A stretch of DNA of 39,735 bases from Pseudoalteromonas sp. 0303. GTDB taxonomy: Bacteria > Pseudomonadota > Gammaproteobacteria > Enterobacterales > Alteromonadaceae. A program made the position numbers and the translations under genes. Positions 15,801 through 24,289 of this stretch are shown in pieces. The stretch's first letter is position 1. Every line of letters starts with the position of its first letter. The DNA is taken from NCBI RefSeq assembly GCF_013349995.1, contig NZ_JABVXF010000038.1:1-39735 (forward strand), read 5' to 3'. The notes below the pieces were generated by a model, which made no database searches, had not been told where the DNA came from, and worked only from the letters and a program-made list of their open reading frames with translations.

Positions 15801-18557
15801 TTAAGAATTAAGAGTTGATTTGACCCAACTAGCTACTTGTTGCATTCTCTCAAACCGTGAGCCCACAAAGTGAGATTGCATTAAAAATTTATCCAAAACC
15901 TCTATTAATTTCGAAAACTGAATAGGCTTTGCAATATAGTCATTCATTCCTACCTCAAAATAGCGCTCTTTATCTCCATCTAAAACATTTGCAGTTAAAG
16001 CTATTATAGGTAGTTCATTACTTGCAAATACGTTGCGAAGCCTTTTTGTAGCTTCAATACCATCCATATTCGGCATTTGGATATCCATAAGTACCAGTTT
16101 AAAATTGTTTTTGTTCATTTGATTCAAACACTGAACTCCATCATGAGCGTAATGAACATTGCAATTCAACTTTTCTAAGTATCTACCAATGACTAGCCTA
16201 TTATTCGGATTGTCTTCTACAACCAATACGTCAGCTCCTGAATAACCTCTTACTGCATAAATATCGCTTTCTGTTCTTTTATTATCTTTAAAAATTCCAA
16301 AATCTATAATTTCTTCAGCAAATAACACCTGCCCCTTTTCAAGCAGATTGCGTTCAACTGGACCTGAGACGAATTTAACAAACCTCTCGCTCTCATATAG
16401 ATTTCTAATAGTTTCATTGGCATTAATTAGAAGAACAGGTACGCTGATTAAGTTTTGCTTGAAATAATCACTGAAACTAAACATTTGATTTGGCTCAGTA
16501 ACAATAACTCTATCGCTTGATTTATTAAAATGAGTTACTTCATCTAAATTTTTAAAAACAAATACATTATGACCCATCCTAAGTAGTAAATGATAGAGAG
16601 CATCAGAAACTGACCCGTCAACACCTATGATATAAAAATTAAAGGGCTCATTCGCTTTTAATGCTTCTTCTGAAGCCGGTACAAAGGGGAGAGTAAGTCT
16701 GAATGTACTTCCTTGGCCTTGAATTGAATCAATTTCAATAGTTCCGCCCATAGCGTCACAAATCTGTTTGCATATTGCTAACCCAAGACCACTACCACCA
16801 TACTTCCGAGTGATAGAACTATCTTGCTGGACAAATGGTTGAAATAACGTATCAATACGTTCTTTACAGATCCCAACACCTGTATCTATAACAGATACTA
16901 TATATTCCTTGTTTTCATTGTGCTTAACAAGGACCTTAATATGTCCTTCAGAAGTAAATTTTATTGCATTTGAAATAATGTTTAATAACATTTGCCGAGT
17001 TCTAGGCTTATCACCGTAGCAAAGTACAGGGCAATCAATACAAATATCTGCTATTAATGTAATTTCTTTTTGTAGAACCGAAGTTTCAACTACTCTAAAA
17101 ACTTCACTAATACACTCTTCGATGTTGAATACTTGATTTTCTAATTCAATTCTATGCTCATCATTTCTGGAAAATAGTAATACATCATCGAGGATACTCA
17201 AAAGCGCACTGCCACTAGTACTAATAAGAGAATTGAATGTTTTTTGTTCTTCATTCAACCCTGTCCCAGATAATAATTCTGAAGATCCTAAAATAGCATT
17301 TAGAGGTGTTCTTATCTCATGGCTAATATTTGCTATAAATCTTGATTTTGCTTGAGCTAAATCTTCAGCCTTTTGAGCTTGACGGCTAAGCTCTTTACTA
17401 GTTCGAATACGCTCATCAATATTAATTAAGCTCACTGCGATTTCTTTTCTATATGGAGGGATCTCACTTTGAAAAGCCTGAAAATGTGACTCATACCATT
17501 TATAACCATTATTTGTTTGAAGAAATAATTCAAACTGACCCGAGGTGTTGTCATTTGTGTTTATCGCTTCTATAAACGTACTTCTAAATTCATCAGTAAT
17601 ATAACTTAAAAAGCTGTTTGAAAGTTGATTGTCAAATTGAGATTTCCAACTTTCATTGGAATAAAGGATAGAGTAATCCTCAGATAATTTAAGGATTGGC
17701 TCTTGGATAAAGTTTGTCGCTAGCCTGTAATTCTGCTCAATTTCCTTAACTTTTAAGTCCGCTTCCACTTTAGCTGTAATGTCAGATTCAATCGCGACAA
17801 TATTTTTTAGTTTTTCATCTTCAAAAACGAAGAATGCATCAATATTTACCCAATATGGTTCGCCAGACTTTTTATAGTTAAGAATATCCAAATTGAAGTT
17901 TTCATGATTTCTAAGGTGTTCCGCCATACGTTCTTTCGTTTTTTGCGAAGTCTTAGGGCCATGCAAAAATTCTTTTGGCTTTTTCCCTTTTATCTCATCC
18001 AAAAAAAACCCTGTAAACACCTCAAAGCTACTATTTACCCATTCAATTTTTCCTTGTGGATCGGCAATAATAACAAGGTTAGTTGTGTGTTTAGCAACAA
18101 GTGAAAGTCTTTCAGCTAACTCATTTTTTTGCGTCAATCTGAACTGCTCTTTCATCATATATTCTATGTTGAACAATGACCCAATAAATGAAGATTCACT
18201 TTTGACTAAAGTAAGTTGATACCAGCTTGACTGCCCATCATTCTTTGTAACAATAACATGTTCAGAAATTGATTGACCTGCCTTAAGCTCCAGTGAGTTT
18301 TTATATATCTGAGAGTCTGGTGAGTATATAAAATGTAAAAGATGTTGATTTTCAACTTGTTGGTCAGAATAACCAAGCTCCTGCTTCCATGCATTATTAA
18401 AGTACTTAATTGAAAAGTTTTCATCGACTTCAAAAATGCACTCTTTAATAACTGATAGCAATTCCATTTGTTTCTGCTGAAACTGCGCAGTTTTTTCTAT
18501 TAAAGCATATTGAATTTGAAGCTGTAGCTCTTCATTAGACTTTTTATCCGTTTTCAT
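15801..18557 (-). CDS. Soluble PAS-containing hybrid histidine kinase
   Basis: The 918-residue kinase has no clear membrane segment. At least two and probably three PAS-like repeats occupy residues about 20-380 (the second has FTGFFLDEIKGKKP...GEPYWVNIDAFF). The DHp domain has His413 in FIANISHEIRTPLN. The ATPase has ISNAIKFT, DTGVGI and GGSGLGLAIC. A degenerate receiver-like segment (about 655-760) without a recognisable phospho-Asp precedes a full receiver with Asp825 (LVLMDIQMPNMDG). There is no HPt, which fits the separate HPt gene at 1592-1924. It overlaps the hydrolase gene by ATGA, so sensing may involve the hydrolase or its substrate (inference). Confidence 0.94.
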   Translation of the reverse strand: MKTDKKSNEELQLQIQYALIEKTAQFQQKQMELLSVIKECIFEVDENFSIKYFNNAWKQELGYSDQQVENQHLLHFIYSPDSQIYKNSLELKAGQSISEHVIVTKNDGQSSWYQLTLVKSESSFIGSLFNIEYMMKEQFRLTQKNELAERLSLVAKHTTNLVIIADPQGKIEWVNSSFEVFTGFFLDEIKGKKPKEFLHGPKTSQKTKERMAEHLRNHENFNLDILNYKKSGEPYWVNIDAFFVFEDEKLKNIVAIESDITAKVEADLKVKEIEQNYRLATNFIQEPILKLSEDYSILYSNESWKSQFDNQLSNSFLSYITDEFRSTFIEAINTNDNTSGQFELFLQTNNGYKWYESHFQAFQSEIPPYRKEIAVSLINIDERIRTSKELSRQAQKAEDLAQAKSRFIANISHEIRTPLNAILGSSELLSGTGLNEEQKTFNSLISTSGSALLSILDDVLLFSRNDEHRIELENQVFNIEECISEVFRVVETSVLQKEITLIADICIDCPVLCYGDKPRTRQMLLNIISNAIKFTSEGHIKVLVKHNENKEYIVSVIDTGVGICKERIDTLFQPFVQQDSSITRKYGGSGLGLAICKQICDAMGGTIEIDSIQGQGSTFRLTLPFVPASEEALKANEPFNFYIIGVDGSVSDALYHLLLRMGHNVFVFKNLDEVTHFNKSSDRVIVTEPNQMFSFSDYFKQNLISVPVLLINANETIRNLYESERFVKFVSGPVERNLLEKGQVLFAEEIIDFGIFKDNKRTESDIYAVRGYSGADVLVVEDNPNNRLVIGRYLEKLNCNVHYAHDGVQCLNQMNKNNFKLVLMDIQMPNMDGIEATKRLRNVFASNELPIIALTANVLDGDKERYFEVGMNDYIAKPIQFSKLIEVLDKFLMQSHFVGSRFERMQQVASWVKSTLNS

Positions 18558-19144
18558 AACAAATTCACTAATTCTTTTGAACCAATTACACGAGAATACA
18601 AAGGGAAAACATGTTCACAATAAAATTGTTGCTCAAAGGGTGTTCGACTCGAAGTACAATCGTTCAAAATAGTGACATTAAAGCCTTTTTCGTGGGCTGA
18701 ACGCCCTGTTGAATCAATGCAAATAGAGGTAACAGTACCAGCTAAAACAACATCAGAAATATCATTTTCTAATAAGAAACTCTCTAGCTCAGTGTCAGTA
18801 AATGCATTTAACCCTCTCTTTCCGGGGATTGTCGTGATTACATCCTTAAAGGGATCAAATTGACTTATTTCCTTTGCTCCATAAGTTCCTTGTTTAAAAG
18901 CACCGACTTCCTTTATGGCACTTAAGATACCGATGGGGTTAGTTAACTCATCATAATTCTCAGTAAAACAAATTGGTGTACTAACAATAACATCAAATGA
19001 ATCATGATGATTTTCAATTAACTTTATAGTATTGGATAAAACGCCCGTTACTGCAGAGCTTTCACTAATATAAGAATGAAGGATCCCATCATCAGAAAAA
19101 TAATCATTCTGAAAACCGATTAACACTAAAGCAAACTTTGGCAT
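18554..19144 (-). CDS. Isochorismatase-like cysteine hydrolase, catalytic triad intact
   Basis: The 196-residue protein has the isochorismatase/cysteine hydrolase fold. Triad residues are in their expected motifs: Asp14 (IGFQNDYF), Lys109 (six before Phe in IPGKRGLNAF) and Cys142 (GTVTSICIDSTGRSA). Family members hydrolyse small amides, ureido compounds or isochorismate; the substrate cannot be read from sequence. GGAGG precedes the ATG. It is translationally coupled to the hybrid kinase, unusual company for a metabolic enzyme. A related protein lacking Lys and Cys lies at 20342-20935. Confidence 0.92.
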   Translation of the reverse strand: MPKFALVLIGFQNDYFSDDGILHSYISESSAVTGVLSNTIKLIENHHDSFDVIVSTPICFTENYDELTNPIGILSAIKEVGAFKQGTYGAKEISQFDPFKDVITTIPGKRGLNAFTDTELESFLLENDISDVVLAGTVTSICIDSTGRSAHEKGFNVTILNDCTSSRTPFEQQFYCEHVFPLYSRVIGSKELVNLL

Positions 19145-19152
19145 ATAACCTC

Positions 19153-20076
19153 CTAAATGTATTGATTACTTTCTTCAATTTGATTTATTAAATTCTGTAA
19201 CTTCAGTTTTGTTACGGGCTTTTCTAAATGAATATCGATGCCCTTAGCAGCAAGATCAAGAACTCCATCTTTTTCAGTAATTCCAGAAAGAATAACCTTG
19301 ATTGATCCGTTATTAATATCAAGCTTCTTAAGCTCTTGAAAAACGTCACTTCCAAATAAGTGAGGCATTTTTTCATCTAAAATGATCAAATCGAACTCTT
19401 GCTTTTTACAGATACTTAAGGCATCTGCCCCATCGGCAGCAACAGTCACATCTAATCGCAAATTTTCAAGCATCGCTTTTGTTGTAAACAAACTAGTTTC
19501 ACTATCATCTGCTAAAAAAGCTTTTAGTTTAGGTTTACACATTGACTCAACTACAGCTTGAACCTCACTACTTAAGAATGGATAGAACAGGTAGAACTCA
19601 GTAGAACTTAGCTTTGTAGGCATTTGATTTAAGTTAATGATTCCGACAGTATGAGAGTTACTAAAGCTTTCATTTATCCACTCTAAATTCCAATGTTCTT
19701 GTTGAGTCTGAAAGTTACAATAGAGCCTTATTTTTTCAATTAATGAATCACTTGTTTCAGCAGCACACTCTCTAAGGCGCGGTTCAACGCTGTACGGGTA
19801 AATAAATTCGCATTCATCGGTAAAGTGATAAACAATTTCATCTCCAAACTTGAGCTGCAGACTGTTATTTATTTTTAGCAAAGTGAGATGTTTCGCTGTA
19901 TCTTGGCAACTCAACATACGTAAGTTGTTGACTAACTGGGGAAGTATTTTATGTAATTTAGAAAAGTGTAGAAGGCACTGGTGGTACCCAGTTAAATTTT
20001 CAATGCAAAAAAAGTGAGGCTCAGTAATTTCCTCAACTGCAATTACATTTCTTATGACATCATAGATATTAAGCAT
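19153..20076 (-). CDS. Receiver protein with novel N-terminal domain
   Basis: The protein has about 307 residues. The N-terminal ~180 residues match no family I recognise and contain several Cys and His. A C-terminal receiver carries Asp-Asp at the start (FLADDSE), phospho-acceptor Asp234 (LIILDEKMP) and the distal Lys in EKP. There is no DNA-binding domain. GGAGG lies 5 bases before the chosen ATG at 20076; an in-frame start 12 bases further up lacks this. It is first in the unit with the hydrolase and hybrid kinase and may adapt or compete in the relay. Confidence 0.87.
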   Translation of the reverse strand: MLNIYDVIRNVIAVEEITEPHFFCIENLTGYHQCLLHFSKLHKILPQLVNNLRMLSCQDTAKHLTLLKINNSLQLKFGDEIVYHFTDECEFIYPYSVEPRLRECAAETSDSLIEKIRLYCNFQTQQEHWNLEWINESFSNSHTVGIINLNQMPTKLSSTEFYLFYPFLSSEVQAVVESMCKPKLKAFLADDSETSLFTTKAMLENLRLDVTVAADGADALSICKKQEFDLIILDEKMPHLFGSDVFQELKKLDINNGSIKVILSGITEKDGVLDLAAKGIDIHLEKPVTKLKLQNLINQIEESNQYI

Positions 20077-20099
20077 GTGCGCCTCCAAGATAATTACAA

Positions 20100-20115
20100 A
20101 GCAATTATGAGACCA
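20100..20115 (-). promoter_or_regulatory. Sigma-54 promoter candidate for the receiver-hydrolase-kinase unit
   Basis: The minus strand reads TGGTCTCATAATTGCT, with TGG, GG-N10-GC spacing and a perfect TTGCT. It lies 24 bases before the start of the receiver gene and 59-83 bp from the TGAAAATCA copies in the large palindrome. Confidence 0.65.
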
Positions 20116-20170
20116 AAAAATATCATCTTATTTATCAGCAACCTAAAAAAAGCACATGCTTTCATTTTCA

Positions 20171-20209
20171 TTTTGATTTTCAAATTGCTTCGCAATTTGA
20201 AAATCAAAA
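20171..20209. promoter_or_regulatory. 39-base perfect palindrome, probable activator-binding hub
   Basis: Two perfect 18-base arms (TTTTGATTTTCAAATTGC and its complement) flank a 3-base centre. Each arm holds TGAAAATCA. It sits between the divergent receiver gene (-) and the pseudohydrolase gene (+), upstream of a sigma-54 promoter candidate. Half of it recurs at 15779-15800. There is no T-run on either strand, which argues against a terminator. Confidence 0.65.
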
Positions 20210-20272
20210 CTCAGTTAATAATCATAGGTTTTACAAAGAGAGCATTTAGAGCTAGAAAGTAGATTTTAAAAG

Positions 20273-20299
20273 CTATAATTTTACCTGATAAAATTATAG
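20273..20299. promoter_or_regulatory. Palindrome upstream of the pseudohydrolase gene
   Basis: CTATAATTTTA-CCTGA-TAAAATTATAG is a perfect 11-bp inverted repeat ending 42 bases before the start codon. It could be an operator for the neighbouring LuxR-type regulator or a structured leader; the sequence does not decide. Confidence 0.5.
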
Positions 20300-20341
20300 G
20301 CTATTATCCTAATATAATTATTAAATTCATTGAGGGAAATA

Positions 20342-20935
20342 ATGAAAAAAACAGCCTTAGTCATTACAGGCTATCAAAATGATATTTTCCACTATAACGG
20401 AAAGATAAACCCATTTATCAAAGATGTAGCTTATCAACAAGAAGCTTTAGAGTGTACTTTTTCACTCTTAATGACGCATATTCTTAACTTTGATTATGTA
20501 CTGAGCATTCCTTTTATATACAATGATGAAATTCGAAAGGTAGATAACCCGTTAGGTTTATTCAAATGGGTAGCAGATACTAAAGCTTTTGAAAAAGGCT
20601 CATATGGTGCTGAAGAATTAGACTTCCTAAGTACCTTTGGAGAGTTAATTCACAGTATCCCCTGTGGATTTGGTTTGAGCATTTTCAGTAACCCTGAAGT
20701 TGAAAGAGTTCTAAAAAGAAACAAAATAGAGCAATTATTTTTTATTGGAGCCTGCTCTGCGTTAACTATTGATAGCAACGGACAAGAAGCAAATCTGAAG
20801 GGCTATCAAGTTACCATATTCTCTGATTGCTTTTCTGCAACAAGCTTGATAGAAAAAAATCATTACTGCGAAAAACTCTTTCCAAAATTCAGCGATGTAA
20901 CTGATTCATTGACATATTTCAATTCAAGAAGCTAA
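20342..20935 (+). CDS. Isochorismatase-fold pseudoenzyme
   Basis: The 197-residue protein aligns along its length with the hydrolase at 18554-19144 (FQND/YQND, NPLG/NPIG, GSYGAEE/GTYGAKE, YCE near the end). Asp14 is kept, but Lys109 is Gly (IPCGFGLSIF) and Cys142 is Thr (GACSALTIDSNG), at exactly equivalent positions. It should be unable to act as a cysteine hydrolase and may instead bind ligand or heteromerise with its active paralog. The start is ATG 20342, with GAGGG 5 bases upstream; an in-frame TTG four codons earlier lies before that site. It is followed by the LuxR-type gene on the same strand. Confidence 0.9.
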   Translation: MKKTALVITGYQNDIFHYNGKINPFIKDVAYQQEALECTFSLLMTHILNFDYVLSIPFIYNDEIRKVDNPLGLFKWVADTKAFEKGSYGAEELDFLSTFGELIHSIPCGFGLSIFSNPEVERVLKRNKIEQLFFIGACSALTIDSNGQEANLKGYQVTIFSDCFSATSLIEKNHYCEKLFPKFSDVTDSLTYFNSRS

Positions 20936-21014
20936 ATATAATTATCTATCGACAAGTAGTAAGTCTTAAAACTTCTCAAGTAACATATGGCCTGTTTTTG
21001 AGGTGGAAAATTAT

Positions 21015-21596
21015 ATGTGTCAGAATATTTTTATTATGCTGGATGAAATTAAACCACCTAGCTGGCTCGAGGCATTTCCAGATTCCATAATTCATGAGTC
21101 TGTTCCAGAGCCTTTACCAGAAAAAGCGTTCGTGTGGTTATTAGCTGGAAGTCTAGACTGGTGCTTAACAATTGAGCGCTGCGTAAAAGTAAATATACCA
21201 GTGATAGTATTAACAAATAAATTAGACATAAAGCAACTTACTAAATCACTTCAATATGGAGCAAAAGGGTACGTTAATTTGAATGTTAACAGTCGTACTT
21301 TACAACAAATACGTGAAACTATTCTCCATGGCGGCATATGGGTACCAGAGCAATTACTTTTGAACCTGTCGTCTGTTTTATTAACAACGCCTTCTAATTA
21401 TAAATCCAAAAATAAATTGAAGTCTCTTACTGAAAGAGAAATTCAAGTGGTTCATGAAGTGATCAAAGGACTTACAAATAAGCAAATTGCAAGAATCCTT
21501 GATATTACAGAGAGAACAGTAAAGGAACACATGACTTCAATATTAAGGAAGTTAGACTTACGAGATCGAAGACAACTTATACTTAGTTTGAAATAA
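21015..21596 (+). CDS. LuxR/NarL-type regulator with pseudo-receiver
   Basis: The 193-residue protein has an N-terminal receiver-like fold and a C-terminal LuxR-type helix-turn-helix (LTEREIQVVHEVIKGLTNKQIARILDITERTVKEHM, about 137-172). The receiver lacks the acidic pair and the phospho-Asp: the strand where Asp is expected reads VWLLAGSLDW. The KGY segment of family members is kept (YGAKGYVNL). Activity is therefore unlikely to depend on classical phosphorylation. The start is ATG 21015, with GAGGTGG 8 bases upstream; a GTG at 21003 is inside that site. Possible targets are the palindromes at 20171-20299. Confidence 0.87.
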   Translation: MCQNIFIMLDEIKPPSWLEAFPDSIIHESVPEPLPEKAFVWLLAGSLDWCLTIERCVKVNIPVIVLTNKLDIKQLTKSLQYGAKGYVNLNVNSRTLQQIRETILHGGIWVPEQLLLNLSSVLLTTPSNYKSKNKLKSLTEREIQVVHEVIKGLTNKQIARILDITERTVKEHMTSILRKLDLRDRRQLILSLK

Positions 21597-21606
21597 AAGG
21601 GAAGAA

Positions 21607-21798
21607 ATGCCTTTCTCGGTTCGCAAGTGTTGCGGAACTGTAGATATAGATCGTGACTTAAATGCCGCCCTTAATATCCGTTATATATACATCATAGAAT
21701 TAAAAGCGGCTGGACGGACGTTTCTGCTTATGGAAGTGCGTAATTCTCGATACTATCGAGTAACGGCCAACAAAAAAAATCTGTCAATAGAGCGGTAA
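21607..21798 (+). pseudogene. TnpB C-terminal remnant of a second IS200/IS605 element
   Basis: The frame encodes Cys-Cys-Gly followed by DRDLNAALNI, the third RuvC motif and zinc-finger end of TnpB, then ELKAAG and a short tail. No upstream TnpB domain remains. Its motif differs from that of the intact TnpB (NRDLSSAKSI), so it derives from another IS. It lies exactly at the junction between the Tad/signalling locus and the tra operon. From 21799 to 21937 I see no gene, only the imperfect dyad GTACA...TGTAC. Confidence 0.82.
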
Positions 21799-21937
21799 GT
21801 AGTCACATTATAGTTGAGAATGATTTGACTGAATGTGCTCAACAAACACCAGTACAGTTGTTTAATTGTACTCTCCTGGAACTTTGAAATTATCATTAAA
21901 TTGCTCTAAGTTCCCACTGTTCTGGATTGTCAGTAAC

Positions 21938-23296
21938 TTATTTAATTGCTTGAGTAACCGCATATGGTGTGGCAACTAACTTCAAATCTTCACCTATTTT
22001 GTATCGCATTTTATCAAGATCATCATTGAGCTTATCCAGTGATTCGATATATGGTTTAGCAACAGCCCCTTTTAGTGATACACCTACAGATGAATTTGAC
22101 TTGATGTTATGAAGTACTTCCTGAAGTACCGTTATTATTTGCTGAGCTACAGCTTCCTGCGCTGTTAATGATAATGTCTTTGCGGCCAATCGAGGGCTTT
22201 TTAAAGCGCTAACTAACTCTGTAGCATTTAAATCTGCAATAGCTTGTAGTGCAATTTCATCTGCCGTCTGAGCTACATTCAGTCTTTTATCAATTTTGAC
22301 AACGAGCTTTTCTGCTATATCATCAAAAATGTACTTCAAGCCTCTGCTTGAGATGGTTTGTTCAATAGGGTTTAAGCAATTTGGATCTGTGCTTTCACAC
22401 TTCATTACTCTAATTGAGCCTGTATCAGACTCTTCGAAAATATCTCTTAATGAGACAGTTGCAGGTTTAGTTATTACATCAATCCCGGTATCGGTCGAGC
22501 TTGTGCTTCCAGACCTTCTAGAAATTGTTGTACCGGTTAACGACATGATCAGGTCTTTTAAGTTTGCACCACCCAAACCTGAGATTGAGGAATGGGTATA
22601 AGCACTGACATTTGCATTCACTAGAATATGATGAGCTGTATTAACTTCTACTTCGACACCATTTTTTTCTGCTTTAACAGCTGTATTATCTGTATCGCCT
22701 TTCGTAGCGTTTGCCTCACCTCTATCTGTTAACCAACCTGAAGCATCATTTGCGAGCCCTTCTAAAGCACCAAACTGCACTGAGCTCTTGAAAGTATCGA
22801 CTGCATTTGTGCCGTCATCTAATTTCAGATCTCCCAAATATCCAACAGCCTTTTCGCAGCCATTAGCTGTCATTTGATTAAATTCATCAAGTTTTGTTTG
22901 AAGGTCTGACATTAACTTACTACATGAGGGACAAACTGAAGTTAAAGCCAAGTTAAAGGCGTATGATGGTACACCTTGTGCAATCGCCCTTCCCATTTGC
23001 ACTAATTGGTCGGAGTTTATTAAACTAAAGCTTCCCGCAAAAAAGTCGATGCCACCACAGCCTCCAGATATTTTCGGAGGTTGAAAATTAACGACGTTCG
23101 CTCTTACCCCTTTTACTCTGTAAGAAGCCCCACCAAAACTAATACCGTTTCTTGTTGGTGTACTAAATGAAGTAGCTGTTGTCGTTTGAAATGTTACAGC
23201 TTCAGTAAAGACATCTTCCATCACAGTTGAAGCATGAATTGATGGAGACAAAGCGCTAAGTGCAATTAGCACTCTTAATTTATTAATTTTAAACAT
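21938..23296 (-). CDS. traH: TraH, F-type conjugative pilus assembly protein
   Basis: The 452-residue protein has a signal peptide (LRVLIALSALSPSIHAS) and the TraH hallmark CGGIDFFAGSFSLINSDQLVQMGRAIAQG...YAFNLALTSVCPSC. TraH acts in the periplasm and outer membrane in pilus extension and mating-pair stabilisation of F/SXT-type T4SS. Its start overlaps the traF stop (TAATG). In related elements traG follows directly; here the next downstream sequence is an IS remnant and a divergent regulator. Confidence 0.95.
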   Translation of the reverse strand: MFKINKLRVLIALSALSPSIHASTVMEDVFTEAVTFQTTTATSFSTPTRNGISFGGASYRVKGVRANVVNFQPPKISGGCGGIDFFAGSFSLINSDQLVQMGRAIAQGVPSYAFNLALTSVCPSCSKLMSDLQTKLDEFNQMTANGCEKAVGYLGDLKLDDGTNAVDTFKSSVQFGALEGLANDASGWLTDRGEANATKGDTDNTAVKAEKNGVEVEVNTAHHILVNANVSAYTHSSISGLGGANLKDLIMSLTGTTISRRSGSTSSTDTGIDVITKPATVSLRDIFEESDTGSIRVMKCESTDPNCLNPIEQTISSRGLKYIFDDIAEKLVVKIDKRLNVAQTADEIALQAIADLNATELVSALKSPRLAAKTLSLTAQEAVAQQIITVLQEVLHNIKSNSSVGVSLKGAVAKPYIESLDKLNDDLDKMRYKIGEDLKLVATPYAVTQAIK

Positions 23297-24279
23297 TACT
23301 GAGCCTTTGATGTCGTTGAAAGGTTAATCTCATTAAGCCGTTTTCTGAGTAGGTCAGATAGAATTGAAGGGTTGTCTTCTAACTTTTGCTTTTCAACTAC
23401 TAAAGGCTCCTTTGACACAAGAATGTCTTTTACTTCTTGTGTTTTAACGAATTGCTCCTCACTAATGAGGTTCATCCGTTTTGCTGCATAGAGTGCTCTT
23501 TGAACAAGTTCACTACCTGATGCCATGCCATATTTAATTGTTTGAAAGTGCTGACCATCATTTGAGACAAGCATTGTTGTAGGGGTAATGTTCACTTGAA
23601 ACTTTCGAGACAAAGTCATGTTAGGGTCGGTGACATGCTTAACTCCCGGGAACTCTTTATCTAAAAGAATGCCATCCATTGAGATTGCTAACACATCAAC
23701 CCCCATAATCTTAGCTAAGGACTCCATCGCAGGAAATTGTTGGTGACAATACGGGCAGTCAGAACGATAGAACATCCACAGCCCAGCTTTATCAAATAAA
23801 GAATTGAACACTTTGGCTTTATCTTTATTTGTTTTTATTTTATGAGCAAATAACGCATTGCTTGAATTTGGTCGACGGTTACTCTCAGAAAGTTGCTCTT
23901 CAAACATAAAGAATTCTTTTGTTTGATCGCTAAATGCATTCGCTTTGTCGATAGCTAAACGTTGTGCGTAATAATAGTTTGAAATGTTCTCTGTACTAGG
24001 ATCATCAATAGCTGTATTGAGTAATTTAGGAAGGTTTTCTTTCAACCACGCTGAATTAATCTCAACCATTTCTGGTTGTTTCTTATCATTTGGCTGTGCA
24101 GAAGGAGGTTGCGCCTTTGGAACTTCTTGCTTTTCCTCATCTACAAGCTCAGGATCTTCGTAAAAGTGCCATCCTCTACTAGGTTTTTCTGTTCCAGAAA
24201 CCGGTGAGCTTTTAGCAGACACAAAGCCAGCATTCATAACTCCCAATGCTATAATTGTTAAACTTAAATAGAATCTCAT
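23296..24279 (-). CDS. traF: TraF, thioredoxin-like conjugative pilus assembly protein
   Basis: The protein has about 327 residues: a signal peptide (FYLSLTIIALGVMNAGFVSA), the WHFYEDPE motif, and a thioredoxin-like domain with CPYC (in FYRSDCPYCHQQFP), followed by VNITPTTMLVS with the cis-Pro. It is likely a periplasmic disulfide oxidoreductase or chaperone for the T4SS. ATG 24279 is chosen for the signal peptide; a TTG 9 bases upstream is possible. It lies 11 bases after the FlhC-like gene. Confidence 0.93.
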   Translation of the reverse strand: MRFYLSLTIIALGVMNAGFVSAKSSPVSGTEKPSRGWHFYEDPELVDEEKQEVPKAQPPSAQPNDKKQPEMVEINSAWLKENLPKLLNTAIDDPSTENISNYYYAQRLAIDKANAFSDQTKEFFMFEEQLSESNRRPNSSNALFAHKIKTNKDKAKVFNSLFDKAGLWMFYRSDCPYCHQQFPAMESLAKIMGVDVLAISMDGILLDKEFPGVKHVTDPNMTLSRKFQVNITPTTMLVSNDGQHFQTIKYGMASGSELVQRALYAAKRMNLISEEQFVKTQEVKDILVSKEPLVVEKQKLEDNPSILSDLLRKRLNEINLSTTSKAQ

Positions 24280-24289
24280 TCCTTTCAAC

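Noticed and set aside
20273..20299. Intrinsic terminator reading of the palindrome before the pseudohydrolase gene
   Set aside because: The stem is AT-only apart from its ends, no T-run follows, and no gene ends nearby on either strand.
20936..21014. A fourth sigma-54 promoter before the LuxR-type gene
   Set aside because: TGGCCTG with a following TGAG lacks the GC at the -12 position and overlaps the ribosome site.
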